Assembly (NCBI RefSeq): GCF_004340905.1
Contig: NZ_SLXD01000002.1
Location: 62,001 to 126,000, forward strand
DNA: 64,000 bases
Direction: 5' to 3'
From: Rubrivivax gelatinosus
GTDB taxonomy: Bacteria; Pseudomonadota; Gammaproteobacteria; Burkholderiales; Burkholderiaceae_C
Below are positions 22,689-32,177 of this stretch, piece by piece; within the stretch, counting starts at the first letter, position 1; every line of letters starts with the position of its first letter. The notes beneath the pieces are model-generated. The model worked only from the letters and a program-made list of their open reading frames with translations, searched no databases and had not been told where the DNA came from. The translations under genes were made by a program, and so were the position numbers.

Positions 22689-24846
22689 CTCTCCTGGCCC
22701 TCGGCGCGCTGGACGGCCTCCAGCGCGCGGCGGCGGATGTCGTCGTCGATGCGCGCCGCCGGCCGGTAGCTGGCGTCGAAACGCAAGGCCACCGGGCTGG
22801 GCTCCAGCCGCACCTGGGGCACGCTGATCGGCGACGAACGCATCAGCGCGAAGAGGTCACGCTGGGCCTGCATCGCAGGTGACAGCTGCGGCGTGATGCC
22901 GGTCTGCGGCAGCGTCACGAACACCGCCAGCGCGGCCATGCCCGCGGCCATCACCGCGCGCGGCCGGCCCATGGCCGCGGCAGCGCCACGGGCGGCGTTG
23001 ACCACCGGCGGCGGCACGAGGTCGGCGAAGCCGCGGTTCTCGGCGGCGCGCGCCACCGGGCGCGGCGGCTCGCGGTCTTCGGGCGTCACCAGCAGGCCGG
23101 CGCGGCGCACCGCACGGCCGACGGCCTCGCTGCCGGTCAGCACCGTGAACGGCACCGCCAGCAGCAGCGGCAGCACGAGCGGCGCCAGGTGCCAGGCGCC
23201 GATCTCGCCGCTGCGCTGGCCCAGCACGGCCAGCGCCAGCAGCGGCAGCGACATCAGCCCGATGCTGACCGCGGCGTCGCGCCAGGCGACCGTGCCGGCC
23301 TGCCGCGGCGGCGACTTCCATTCCAGCTTCAGCCCGGTCAGCGCGCCGATGACGAAGGTCGTGTGCGCGAGCATGCGCAGCGGTGCCTGCACCGCCGAGG
23401 CCAGCAGTTCCAGCACCGAGCTGGCGACGAGCGCGGCGCTACCGCCGAAGCGGCGCGCCTCGCCGGCGGCCAGCACCGCGACGACACCCAGCACACGCGG
23501 CATCAGCAGCAGCACCGCGGTCATCACCCAGAGCACGACCGCGCTGTCGTCACTCAGGCGCGGCGCGTCCAGCAAGGTGCCCAGCACGACGAAGCTGATC
23601 CACAGCGGCGCGATCGCATACGACAGCGCGCCGGTGACGAACATCGCGCGGTGCGCCGGGCGCCAGCCGGGCTCGGCGACCAGGCGTGCGTTCTGCAGAT
23701 TGCCCTGGCACCAGCGGCGGTCACGCTGCAGCTCGGCCAGCAGGTTGGGCGGGTACTGCTCCCAGGAGCCGTCGAGCTGCGGCGCCAGCCACACCTCGTA
23801 ACCCGCGCGGCGCATCAGCGCCGCTTCGACGAAGTCGTGCGACAGGATCTCGCCGGCCAGGCCGCCGCGGCCCGGGATCGGCGCCAGCGCGCAGTGCGTC
23901 ATGAAGGCCTCGACGCGGATGATCGCGTTGTGGCCCCAGTAGTGCGACTCGCCAAGCTGCCAGAAGGCCATGCCCAGCGAGAACAGCCGCCCGGTGACGC
24001 GGGTGGCGAACTGCTGCAGCTGAGAGTGCAGCGTGTCCTGCGCACGCGCCGTCGGCAGCGACTGCACGATGCCGGCCCGCGGGTTCTCTTCCATCAGCCG
24101 CACCATGTCGACGAGCGTGCGGCCGCTCATCGTGCTGTCGGCGTCGAGCACGACCATGTAGCGGTACTGCGAGCCCCAGCGGCGGCAGAAGTCGGCAACG
24201 TTGCCGGCCTTGCGCTTGGTGCGCCGGCGGCGCCAGCGGTAGAAGACGCGCGCGCCGCCGTCGACCTCGCCGTCGCCCAGCATCGTGCGCAGCCGCTGCC
24301 AGGCGGCGACTTCGGCTTCGCGCAGCTTCGGGTTGGCGGTGTCCGAGAGCACGTAGATGTCGAACAGCGACAGCGCCCCGGTGGCGGCGAGCGACTCGCA
24401 GGTCGCGCGCAGGCCGCCGTAGACGGTGGCGATGTCCTCGTTGCAGATCGGCATGATCACCGCGGTGCGAGCGCCGCGGTCGATCGGGGCGTGCGGGCGC
24501 TTGAGCGTCAGCGCGTGCGGGTCGCCACGCAGCATCACCCAGCCACCCATCAGCGCGGTGACGAAGCCGATCGCCACCCAGGCGAAGAGCAGCGTCTGCA
24601 GCAGCGCCTGCGGCCAAGGTGTGCCCTCGGGCGTCAGCGCCCAGGCGGCGACGGCGAAGGCCGCGACCAGTGCCAGCAGCAGCCGCCGGCGCGCGATTGC
24701 GGCGGCCAGCCAGGGCGTGGCACGTGGCGCGGCGCCGAAACGCATGCCGGGCATTGCGGCGAACAGCAGGCCGCGCAGGAAACCGAACCAGGGGTGCGGC
24801 CGCATCGGCGAACGCACGACCGGGGGTGCGGTACGTAGATTGGTTT

Positions 24847-26388
24847 TCATTGGGGAGCGAGGGCGTAGGACCAGGTTTCGGACAGCGTGCGGTCGCCCAG
24901 GCGCAGGAACGCACGCAGCTCGAGGGCACGTCCGGCATCGGCGCGCTCGACATCGATCGAGACACGCCAGCCGCCGCGCGCCGGATTCGGATAAGCCACC
25001 GCGCGCAGCGCACGCGCGTTGTCGTTGCCGCTGACGACGGCCTCGACCGCGGCGTCGGCGGGCAGCTCGGCCAGCGTCGGGCCGTTGAAATCGAGGTGGA
25101 ACTGCAGGCGCTGGGGCGGGATCGGCGTTTCGCGGTAGCCGTGGCCCAGTCGAGTCTGCACGACACGGGCACCGGGTGGCGGCGTTGCAGCGTCGGCCGC
25201 CCAGTGCATCCTCCAACCCAGGGCAATCGGCAGTCCCGGGGGCGGCAGGTTGCGCGGCACCCAGTAGGCGGCGATGTTGTCGTGGGTCTCGTTGGGGGTG
25301 TGGAACTGCAGCAGCTCGACGCGACCCTCGCCCCAGTCGCCGATCGGCTCGATCCAGACGCTGGGGCGGCGCTCGTAAGCGGCCTCGAGATCCTCGTAGC
25401 TCGTGAAGCTGCGGTCGCGCTGCTGCAGGCCGAAGCCGAGTGGCGACTTCAGCGCGAACGAGGTGACGAACGCGCTCTTCGGGTTGACCAGCGGGCGCCA
25501 GATCCACTCGCCGTCGGCGGTGGCGATCTGCAGACCGTCGGAGTCGTGAACCTCGGGGCGGTAGTCGTCGGCCACCGGCTGGTTCTCGCCGTGCAGGAAC
25601 ATGCTCGACAGCGGCGCGATGCCCAGCGTGGCCACCGGCGAACGCAGCCACAGCCGCGCCTGCACGTCGACCACGGTCGTCTGGCCGGGCTTGATGTCGA
25701 ACTGATAGGCACCGGCCACGCGAGGGCCGTCGAGCAGCGCGTACAGGCGAAGCGTCTGCGCGCCCGGCGCCGGGCGTTCAAGCCAGAAGGCCGTGAACGC
25801 CGGGAACTCCTCGCCGCTGCCGCCTGCGGTGTCGACCGCCAGGCCGCGCGCCGACAGCCCGTAGCGCTGCCCCGCGCCGAGGGCGCGGAAGTAGCTCGCG
25901 CCGAGGAAGACGATCAACTCGTCCATCACCTTGGGCGTGTTCAGCGCGTGGTGCACGCGCAGGCCGGCGATGCCCGACACCACTTCCGACGGCGGCAGCA
26001 CGCCTTCGTCGCTGAACGAGGCGCGCGGGATCTCCAGCGGCCGTGCGCGGCCGTCGACGATCTCCATCAGCTTCAGCGGCCGCGTGAAGCCGCGACCGAC
26101 GTGGAAGAACTGCAGCTCGAAGGGCAGGGCCTCGGGGCGCCACAGACCTTGATCGGGGCGAAAACGGACCTTGCGATAGTCGTCGTAGCTGAGTTGAGCC
26201 AGCGCCGGCGGCAGCGGCGCAGGTTCCTCGTAAGGCCGGCGCGCCAGCGCCTCGGCCTCCCGGGCGACGTCGTCCAGGCCGAAGGCCCCGGCCGGCGCGG
26301 CGGAGAACGTGGAAAGGACGACCGCAAGAGTCGTCAGGGTACGCAGCAGGGCGCTGCGGCGCATCAGGGGCGTCGCTTCAATTCGCAT
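24847..26388 (-). CDS. opgG: Glucans biosynthesis protein MdoG/OpgG
   Basis: Periplasmic protein needed for osmoregulated periplasmic glucan synthesis, thought to act on the nascent glucan delivered by OpgH. ATG at 26388, with GAAGG upstream, gives 513 residues, close to the 511 of E. coli. It has a signal peptide (LRTLTTLAVVLSTFSAAPAGA) and mature start FGLDDVAREAEALA. Family motifs are LSYDDYRKVRFRPDQGLW, FFHVGRGF, EEFPAFTAFWLERP and RSPVATLGIAPLSSMFLHGEN. It forms an operon with opgH by a 4-base overlap. Confidence 0.94.
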   Translation of the reverse strand: MRIEATPLMRRSALLRTLTTLAVVLSTFSAAPAGAFGLDDVAREAEALARRPYEEPAPLPPALAQLSYDDYRKVRFRPDQGLWRPEALPFELQFFHVGRGFTRPLKLMEIVDGRARPLEIPRASFSDEGVLPPSEVVSGIAGLRVHHALNTPKVMDELIVFLGASYFRALGAGQRYGLSARGLAVDTAGGSGEEFPAFTAFWLERPAPGAQTLRLYALLDGPRVAGAYQFDIKPGQTTVVDVQARLWLRSPVATLGIAPLSSMFLHGENQPVADDYRPEVHDSDGLQIATADGEWIWRPLVNPKSAFVTSFALKSPLGFGLQQRDRSFTSYEDLEAAYERRPSVWIEPIGDWGEGRVELLQFHTPNETHDNIAAYWVPRNLPPPGLPIALGWRMHWAADAATPPPGARVVQTRLGHGYRETPIPPQRLQFHLDFNGPTLAELPADAAVEAVVSGNDNARALRAVAYPNPARGGWRVSIDVERADAGRALELRAFLRLGDRTLSETWSYALAPQ

Positions 26389-26486
26389 TGCCTTCGAACA
26401 TAGGGCCGCAGCGCCCGCGCGTCGCGGGGTGCGGGGGTATCGGGGGGTGAACGATGGCAACAAGACCTGCCCTAGCATCGCGGCCC

Positions 26487-27560
26487 ATGCGTGCTTTGCA
26501 ACTCTTCGCCGGGCCACGCGCGCGGCGCGCGCTTCAGGAGCGTGGCCTGCGGGCCGCCGACGTCCGGGTACTGCCGGGCGCGGCGGGTGGGCCGAAAGGT
26601 CTGGTGCTCAATCCGCTCGACCGGTTCATTTTCGGGCATTGGCTGCGCGATACGACGGAGACCGTGCACCTTCTGGGCGCATCGATCGGATCCTGGAGAC
26701 TGGCTTCGGCCTGCCTGCCCGACGCCGACGCGGCGTTGGCGACAATGGCAGAGGACTACATCACGCAACACTACGAGCACGAACCGGGCCGGCCGCCGAC
26801 GAAGCGGCAGGTCAGCGAAACATTCGGACAGACGGTCAACGCGCGACTGGGCATTCGCGCTGACGAGCTGCTGTCGCATCCGCGTTATCGGCTGCATGTC
26901 TTCACGAGCCGCGGACGCCATCTGCTCGGGCGGGAAGGGCGCTGGCGCACGCCGATCGGCTACGCCGGGGCCTTCGTTGCCAACGCCGCCAGCCGGCGTG
27001 CGCTGGGCGGCTGGATCGAGCGTGTCGTGTTCAGCGACCCGCGCGACGCGCTGCCGCTCGCGTTGTCGGACTACCCGAGCCGGGTCTGCGCGCTGACGCC
27101 GGCCAACCTCGCGCCGGCAGTGCTGGCGAGCTGCTCGATCCCGTTCTGGCTGGACGCCGTGCACGACGTGCCGGGCGGCCCGCGCGGCGCCTACTGGGAC
27201 GGCGGCATCACCGACTACCACCTGCACCTGGGCTATGCGGCGATGAAGGACGGGCTGGTGCTGTACCCGCACTTCCAGCCGCAGGTCGTGCCAGGCTGGC
27301 TGGACAAGGCCTGGAAACGGCGCCACCGTGCGACGCCGCTGCTGGACAACGTCGTCGTGCTGGCGCCGACGCCCGAGTGGGTGGCCTCGCTGCCGAACGG
27401 CAAGCTGCCCGACCGCGCCGACTTCAAGACCTATGGCGACGACCTCGCCGGGCGGGTGCGCGTCTGGCGCCGCGCGGTCGACGAGAGCCGCCGTCTGGCC
27501 GACGAGTTCGCCGAGTTGGTGACCTCGGGCCGCGGCCTAGACGCCGCTGTGCTGGCGTGA
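26487..27560 (+). CDS. Patatin-like phospholipase family protein
   Basis: Probable acyl hydrolase of the patatin fold with a Ser-Asp dyad. The nucleophile elbow is GASIGSW (GxSxG) and the Asp is in YWDGGITDYH (DGG). The oxyanion region is GAAGGPKGLVL near the start. Homologues begin LRVLAGPRA-like, which matches ATG 26487 (MRALQLFAGPRARRALQERGL, 357 residues); an in-frame ATG at 26454 would add 11 residues. It is divergent from opgG. No signal peptide is seen, so it should be cytoplasmic; the lipid substrate is unknown. Confidence 0.85.
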   Translation: MRALQLFAGPRARRALQERGLRAADVRVLPGAAGGPKGLVLNPLDRFIFGHWLRDTTETVHLLGASIGSWRLASACLPDADAALATMAEDYITQHYEHEPGRPPTKRQVSETFGQTVNARLGIRADELLSHPRYRLHVFTSRGRHLLGREGRWRTPIGYAGAFVANAASRRALGGWIERVVFSDPRDALPLALSDYPSRVCALTPANLAPAVLASCSIPFWLDAVHDVPGGPRGAYWDGGITDYHLHLGYAAMKDGLVLYPHFQPQVVPGWLDKAWKRRHRATPLLDNVVVLAPTPEWVASLPNGKLPDRADFKTYGDDLAGRVRVWRRAVDESRRLADEFAELVTSGRGLDAAVLA

Positions 27561-27564
27561 GGGC

Positions 27565-27570
27565 TAAAAT
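27565..27570 (+). promoter_or_regulatory. Putative -10 element of the thrS leader promoter
   Basis: TAAAAT differs from the consensus -10 at one position and lies just after the patatin-like gene. Transcription would start near 27577, placing the leader peptide start 30 bases downstream. No good -35 is visible at the normal spacing. Confidence 0.4.
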
Positions 27571-27607
27571 GCCGGCTCCCATCAACCTTCACAAGGGCGA
27601 GAAAGGC

Positions 27608-27655
27608 ATGACGGTTATGACACCGCGGACTACCCCGTTCACCACCGAGGTCTGA
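27608..27655 (+). CDS. Threonine-rich leader peptide of the thrS attenuator
   Basis: A 15-codon frame, [15 protein letters not shown], with six threonine codons among fifteen, ends in TGA 36 bases before a strong intrinsic terminator and 80 bases before the thrS ATG. GAGAAAGG directly upstream is a good ribosome site. Amino-acid-rich leader peptides of this form sense charged tRNA through ribosome stalling. Here scarcity of Thr-tRNA would stall the ribosome in the ACC/ACG/ACT run. Composition, position and the two pairing options downstream all fit attenuation; it has not been tested. Confidence 0.75.
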   Translation: MTVMTPRTTPFTTEV

Positions 27656-27658
27656 GCC

Positions 27659-27723
27659 CCGCGCGTCCCGCGACTTCCCTTTCTCCGGACAAAGCGCGGC
27701 CTGGCTCCGCGCTTTTTCTTTTC
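27659..27723 (+). terminator. thrS attenuator: antiterminator segment and intrinsic terminator
   Basis: The terminator stem is AAAGCGCGG (27691-27699) with CCGCGCTTT (27707-27715), followed by a U-rich tract to 27723. CCGCGC at 27659-27664, four bases after the leader stop codon, can instead pair with GCGCGG (27694-27699) of the terminator arm. A ribosome at the leader stop would cover the first segment and let the terminator form; a ribosome stalled on Thr codons would leave it free and allow read-through into thrS. Confidence 0.8.
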
Positions 27724-27735
27724 CCGAGGTTGAAC

Positions 27736-29643
27736 ATGATCCAGATCACCCTGCCGGATGGTTCCCGGCGTGAGTACCCGGCGCCGCTGACGGTCGCCGA
27801 GGTCGCCGCCTCGATCGGCGCCGGCCTGGCCAAGGCCGCGCTGGCCGGCCGTGTCGACGGCAAGCTGGTCGACACGAGCTTCACGATCGAACGCGATGCG
27901 CAGCTCGCGATCGTCACCGAGAAGGACCCCGACGCGCTGGAGCTGATCCGCCACTCGACGGCGCACCTGCTGGCCTACGCGGTCAAGGAACTGTTCCCCG
28001 AGGCCCAGGTGACGATCGGCCCGACGGTCGAGAACGGCTTCTATTACGACTTCGCCTACAAGCGCCCGTTCACGCCGGAGGACCTGGCGGCGATCGAGAA
28101 GCGCATGTCCGAACTCGCCGCGAAGAACGAGCCGGTCGTGCGCCGCGTGCTGCCGCGCGACGAGGCCGTGGCCTACTTCAAGGGCCTGGGCGAGCACTAC
28201 AAGGCCGAGATCATCGGCAGCATCCCGGCCGACCAGGACGTCTCGCTGTACCGCGAAGGCGGCTTCGAAGACCTGTGCCGCGGCCCGCACGTTCCCAGCA
28301 CCGGCAGGCTCAAGCATTTCAAGCTGATGAAGGTGGCCGGCGCCTACTGGCGCGGCGACCAGAACAACGAGCAGCTGCAGCGCATCTACGGCACCGCCTG
28401 GGCGAGCAAGGACGAGCTTCAGGGCTACCTGCACATGCTGGAGGAGGCCGAGAAGCGCGACCACCGCAAGCTCGGCCGCGAGCTCGACCTCTTCCACCTC
28501 GACGAGCACTCGCCGGGCACGGTGTTCTGGCACCCCAAGGGATGGACCGTCTGGCAGGAGGTCGAGCAGTACATGCGCCGGGTCTACCGCGACAACGGCT
28601 ACCAGGAGGTCAAGGGCCCGCAGATCCTGGACAAGGCGCTGTGGGAGAAGACCGGCCACTGGGACAAGTACCGCGAGAACATGTTCACGACGGAGTCGGA
28701 GAAGCGCGACTACGCGCTGAAACCGATGAACTGCCCGGGCCACATCCTGATCTTCAAGCAGGGCATCAAGAGTTACCGCGACCTGCCGCTGCGCTATGGC
28801 GAGTTCGGCGCCTGCCACCGCAACGAGCCCACCGGCGGCCTGCACGGCATCATGCGCGTGCGCGCCTTCACGCAGGACGACGGCCACGTCTTCTGCACCG
28901 AGGACATGATCCTCGGCGAGTGCGTGGCCTACACGGCGCTGCTGCAGAAGGTCTATGCCGACTTCGGCTTCACCGACATCCTCTACAAGGTCGCGACGCG
29001 TCCCGACAAGCGCATCGGCAGCGACGAGATCTGGGACAAGGCCGAGAACGCGCTGGTCGAGAGCCTCAAGCGCTCGGGCTGCGACTACGTGATCTCGCCG
29101 GGCGACGGTGCCTTCTACGGCCCGAAGATCGAGTACACGCTGAAGGACGCGATCGGCCGCCAGTGGCAGTGCGGCACGATGCAGGTCGACTTCTCGATGG
29201 CCGAGCGCCTGGACGCCGAGTACGTCGCGGAGGACGGCTCGCGCCGCCACCCGGTGATGCTGCACCGCGCGATCGTCGGCAGCCTCGAGCGTTTCATCGG
29301 CATCCTCATCGAGCAGCACGCCGGCGCGCTGCCGGTCTGGCTGGCGCCGGTGCAGGCGGTGGTGGCGTCGATCACCGACGCACAGGCCGATTACGCGGCC
29401 GAAGTGGCGAAATCGCTGCAGCGGCAGGGGGTTCGGGTGCAACTGGACCTGCGCAACGAAAAAATAAACCGTAAAATCCGCGAGCACTCGGTGCAGAAGG
29501 CCCCGTTCATCCTGGTCGTCGGAGACAAGGAGAAGGCAAACGGGGCTGTTGCCGTGCGCGCGCGGGGCAATCTCGACCTCGGCGCGATGCCTCTTGCAGA
29601 CTTCCACCAGAAGATCGCCAGCGACATCGCCGCCAAGGTATGA
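27736..29643 (+). CDS. thrS: Threonine-tRNA ligase
   Basis: Class II aminoacyl-tRNA synthetase that charges tRNA-Thr, 635 residues. It has an N-terminal TGS domain ([20 protein letters not shown]), an editing domain with [11 protein letters not shown] near residue 75, and a catalytic core with zinc ligands including the Cys of KPMNCPGHI. Class II motifs are [26 protein letters not shown] and the C-terminal anticodon-binding domain ([21 protein letters not shown]). ATG 27736 is preferred over TTG 27730 because GAGG lies at 27726-27729. Control is likely by the Thr-rich attenuator upstream. It heads the translation block infC-rpmI-rplT-pheST-ihfA. Confidence 0.97.
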   Translation: MIQITLPDGSRREYPAPLTVAEVAASIGAGLAKAALAGRVDGKLVDTSFTIERDAQLAIVTEKDPDALELIRHSTAHLLAYAVKELFPEAQVTIGPTVENGFYYDFAYKRPFTPEDLAAIEKRMSELAAKNEPVVRRVLPRDEAVAYFKGLGEHYKAEIIGSIPADQDVSLYREGGFEDLCRGPHVPSTGRLKHFKLMKVAGAYWRGDQNNEQLQRIYGTAWASKDELQGYLHMLEEAEKRDHRKLGRELDLFHLDEHSPGTVFWHPKGWTVWQEVEQYMRRVYRDNGYQEVKGPQILDKALWEKTGHWDKYRENMFTTESEKRDYALKPMNCPGHILIFKQGIKSYRDLPLRYGEFGACHRNEPTGGLHGIMRVRAFTQDDGHVFCTEDMILGECVAYTALLQKVYADFGFTDILYKVATRPDKRIGSDEIWDKAENALVESLKRSGCDYVISPGDGAFYGPKIEYTLKDAIGRQWQCGTMQVDFSMAERLDAEYVAEDGSRRHPVMLHRAIVGSLERFIGILIEQHAGALPVWLAPVQAVVASITDAQADYAAEVAKSLQRQGVRVQLDLRNEKINRKIREHSVQKAPFILVVGDKEKANGAVAVRARGNLDLGAMPLADFHQKIASDIAAKV

Positions 29644-29717
29644 GGCTTGCCAGCGCCGCCCGCACCATTGATTTGATTGACGGCCCGCCGCCTTCGGGCC
29701 GCTCGAGGAGTTGACAC

Positions 29718-30266
29718 ATCGCTACGTTCATGGATCGCCGCACTCCCAACGCGGAGCGCAAGCACAGGCTGAATCGGGAAATCATGGCGCCGCAGGTGCG
29801 CCTGAACGGGGTCAACAACGAACCCCTAGGCATCGTCCCGACGATGGAGGCCCTGCGCATGGCTGGCGAGCTGGACGTCGATCTCGTCGAGATCGCGGCC
29901 ACTGCAGATCCGCCGGTGTGTCGGCTGATGGACTACGGCAAGTTCAAGTACCAGGAACAGAAGAAGGCCGCCGAAGCCAAGTCCAAGCAGAAGGTCATCG
30001 AGGTCAAGGAAGTCAAGTTCCGCCCCGGGACCGACGAAGGTGACTACGCGATCAAGATGCGCAACCTGCGCCGCTTCATCGGCGAGGACGGCGACAAGGG
30101 CAAGGTCACGCTGCGGTTCCGCGGTCGCGAGATCACCCACCAGGACATCGGCATGCGCCTGCTGGAGCGCATCCGCGATGAACTGGCCGATGTCGCGGTG
30201 GTCGAGCACATGCCCAAGCTCGAAGGCCGGCAGATGATCATGGTGCTGGCTCCGAAGCGCAAATAA
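29718..30266 (+). CDS. infC: Translation initiation factor IF-3 (non-canonical ATC start)
   Basis: IF-3 binds the 30S subunit, blocks premature 50S joining and checks start codons. The protein has about 182 residues with the N domain ([24 protein letters not shown]), linker ([17 protein letters not shown]) and C domain ([25 protein letters not shown]). The only strong ribosome site, GAGGAG at 29705-29710, is 7 bases from an ATC at 29718 but 19 bases from the first ATG at 29730. The start is therefore taken as ATC, in line with the rare AUU/AUC starts that let IF-3 repress its own synthesis. If ATG 29730 is used the protein is four residues shorter. Confidence 0.93.
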   Translation: MATFMDRRTPNAERKHRLNREIMAPQVRLNGVNNEPLGIVPTMEALRMAGELDVDLVEIAATADPPVCRLMDYGKFKYQEQKKAAEAKSKQKVIEVKEVKFRPGTDEGDYAIKMRNLRRFIGEDGDKGKVTLRFRGREITHQDIGMRLLERIRDELADVAVVEHMPKLEGRQMIMVLAPKRK

Positions 30267-30288
30267 GCTCGGAGACCGGCAAGAGGAA

Positions 30289-30376
30289 TCCGCCGCCGGG
30301 GTCGGTCACTCCGGCGGTGGACTAAAAGCCGCTGCAGGCAGACAAGCGTGCCGGAACCATCCGGCGCCGCCTGCAG
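30289..30376 (+). promoter_or_regulatory. Structured leader upstream of rpmI-rplT (possible L20 autoregulatory site)
   Basis: The infC-rpmI gap can form two hairpins. The first pairs CCGCCG (30290-30295) with CGGCGG (30312-30317). The second pairs CTGCAGGC (30332-30339) with GCCTGCAG (30369-30376) and carries an inner GCCGG/CCGGC stem (30350-30354, 30361-30365). In enterobacteria and bacilli ribosomal protein L20 binds mRNA upstream of rpmI and represses rpmI-rplT; this leader is in the right place. Similarity to a known L20 site at nucleotide level was not established. Confidence 0.4.
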
Positions 30377-30398
30377 GGGTCACTTAAAAGGAGCAGTC

Positions 30399-30602
30399 AT
30401 GCCCAAGATGAAGACCAAGAGCAGCGCCAAGAAGCGCTTCCGCGTGCGTCCGGGTGGCACCGTCAAGCGGGGCCAGGCGTTCAAGCGCCACATCCTGACG
30501 AAGAAGACCACGACCCGTAAGCGCCACCTCCGCGGCGCCGCGAACGTGCACGAGACCAACATGGGCCACATCGCCGCGATGCTGCCCTTCGCTGGTCTGT
30601 AA
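30399..30602 (+). CDS. rpmI: 50S ribosomal protein L35
   Basis: Ribosomal protein bL35, 67 residues, strongly basic, with the typical start [20 protein letters not shown] and the family core [31 protein letters not shown] at 30386-30393 is an excellent ribosome site. It lies between infC and rplT, the near-universal order, and is probably co-translated with rplT. Confidence 0.98.
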   Translation: MPKMKTKSSAKKRFRVRPGGTVKRGQAFKRHILTKKTTTRKRHLRGAANVHETNMGHIAAMLPFAGL

Positions 30603-30632
30603 TCTTCTTACGCACGCACAAGGAGCCACACA

Positions 30633-30989
30633 ATGCCTCGCGTCAAACGCGGTGTAACCGCCCACGCCCGCCACAAGAAGATCCTGGCCCTGGCCAAGGG
30701 TTTCCGTGGCCGTCGCAAGAACGTCTTCCGCATCGCCAAGCAGGCGGTGATGAAGGCGGGCCAATACGCCTACCGCGACCGTCGTACCCGCAAGCGGGTG
30801 TTCCGTCAGCTCTGGATCGCGCGTATCAACGCCGCGAGCCGCGAGCTCGGCATCACCTACAGCAAGTTCATGGCCGGCCTGAAGAAGGCGCAGATCGACA
30901 TCGACCGCAAGGTCCTGGCCGATCTCGCGGTCAAGGACCCGGCGGCCTTCGGCGCCATCGTGGCGAAGGTGAAGGCCCAGCTCGCTTGA
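30633..30989 (+). CDS. rplT: 50S ribosomal protein L20
   Basis: Ribosomal protein bL20 of 118 residues, needed for early 50S assembly and, in other bacteria, a translational repressor of the rpmI-rplT mRNA. The sequence [38 protein letters not shown] is diagnostic, as is the C-terminal [29 protein letters not shown] precedes the ATG. A pair of hairpins with a U-tract follows the stop. Confidence 0.98.
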   Translation: MPRVKRGVTAHARHKKILALAKGFRGRRKNVFRIAKQAVMKAGQYAYRDRRTRKRVFRQLWIARINAASRELGITYSKFMAGLKKAQIDIDRKVLADLAVKDPAAFGAIVAKVKAQLA

Positions 30990-30996
30990 CCAGCAA

Positions 30997-31063
30997 GCCC
31001 CGGCTTGCCGGGGCATGAGCTTTCCAAAGGCCGTCAGCTTCCAGGCGGCCTTTTTTCTTTTTT
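30997..31063 (+). terminator. Two hairpins with U-tract between rplT and pheS
   Basis: The first hairpin, GCCCCGG/CCGGGGC (30997-31003 and 31008-31014), has a CTTG tetraloop. The second is AAAGGCCG (31026-31033) with CGGCCTTT (31046-31053), followed by TTTTCTTTTTT-like sequence to 31063. This is a convincing intrinsic terminator placed 44 bases before pheS, so pheST must be reached by read-through, attenuation or its own promoter. Confidence 0.8.
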
Positions 31064-31106
31064 CGAGCCGACGCTGCGGCGGCGGCTCCTGTTGACCGAC
31101 GCCGAC

Positions 31107-32162
31107 ATGAACGACCTCGAATCGCTGGTGCAGGCAGCCGTCGCCGACTTCGGCGCGGCGCCCAGCCCGGCCGAACTGGAGAACGCCAAGGCGCGCTACC
31201 TCGGCAAGAGCGGCCGCGTGACCGAGCTGCTGAAGGGCATGGCCGCTTTGCCGCCCGAGCAGAAGAAGACCCGCGGCGCCGAGATCAACCAGGCCAAGGT
31301 CCGCATCGAGACCGAGCTGACGGCCGCGCGCGAACGCCTGGCCGAAGCCGAACTCGCGGTGCAGCTGCGCGCCGAGGCGCTGGACGTCACGCTGCCCGGC
31401 CGCGGCCGTTCGGTCGGCGGGCTGCACCCGGTGAGCCGCGTCATCGAACGCATCGAGCAGATCTTCGGCTCGATGGGCTTCGACGTCGCCGAAGGCCCCG
31501 AGATCGAGACCGACTGGATGAGCTTCACGGCGCTGAACAACCCGGAGAACCATCCGGCGCGTTCGATGCAGGACACCTTCTACGTCGACCTGAAGGACGC
31601 GCAAGGCCGCTGGCTGAATCTTCGCCCGCACACCAGCCCGATGCAGGTGCGCTACGCGCGCGCCCACGCCGCCCGGCACGCGGCCGACCTGGCCGCCGGC
31701 AAGGCCATCCCGGAGATCCGCGTCGTCGCCCCGGGCCGCACCTACCGCGTCGACAGCGACGCCACGCACTCGCCGATGTTCCACCAGTGCGAAGGCCTGT
31801 GGATCGGCGAGAACGTCAGCTTCAAGGACCTGAAGTTCGTCTTCTCGGAGTTCATCCGCCAGTTCTTCGAGACCGACGACTTCGACGTACGTTTCCGGCC
31901 GTCGTTCTTCCCGTTCACCGAGCCCTCGGCCGAGATCGACATCGCCTTCCGCAGCGGCCCGCTGGCCGGGCGCTGGCTCGAGGTCGCCGGCTCCGGCCAG
32001 GTGCACCCGAACGTCGTGCGCAACTTCGGCCTCGACCCGGAGCGCCACATCGGCTTCGCCTTCGGCATGGGCCCGGACCGCCTGGCGATGCTGCGCTACG
32101 GCGTGCCCGACCTGCGCCTGTTCTTCGACAACGACTTGCGCTTCCTTTCCCAGTTCCGCTGA
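31107..32162 (+). CDS. pheS: Phenylalanine-tRNA ligase alpha subunit
   Basis: Catalytic subunit of the heterotetrameric PheRS, 351 residues. It has an N-terminal coiled-coil arm that contacts tRNA-Phe ([21 protein letters not shown]), then the class II catalytic domain with [35 protein letters not shown] and [16 protein letters not shown], ending [23 protein letters not shown]. The ATG at 31107 matches the usual MNDLESLV start. It is followed 15 bases later by pheT. Confidence 0.97.
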   Translation: MNDLESLVQAAVADFGAAPSPAELENAKARYLGKSGRVTELLKGMAALPPEQKKTRGAEINQAKVRIETELTAARERLAEAELAVQLRAEALDVTLPGRGRSVGGLHPVSRVIERIEQIFGSMGFDVAEGPEIETDWMSFTALNNPENHPARSMQDTFYVDLKDAQGRWLNLRPHTSPMQVRYARAHAARHAADLAAGKAIPEIRVVAPGRTYRVDSDATHSPMFHQCEGLWIGENVSFKDLKFVFSEFIRQFFETDDFDVRFRPSFFPFTEPSAEIDIAFRSGPLAGRWLEVAGSGQVHPNVVRNFGLDPERHIGFAFGMGPDRLAMLRYGVPDLRLFFDNDLRFLSQFR

Positions 32163-32177
32163 CCCGACGAGAGCCGC

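Noticed and set aside
31015..31095. A 26-codon frame with five Phe codons (F-F-L-F run) between rplT and pheS, resembling a pheM-type leader peptide.
   Set aside because: Most Phe codons come from the U-tract of the terminator itself, so a ribosome stalled there would act too late, and no ribosome site precedes the ATG.
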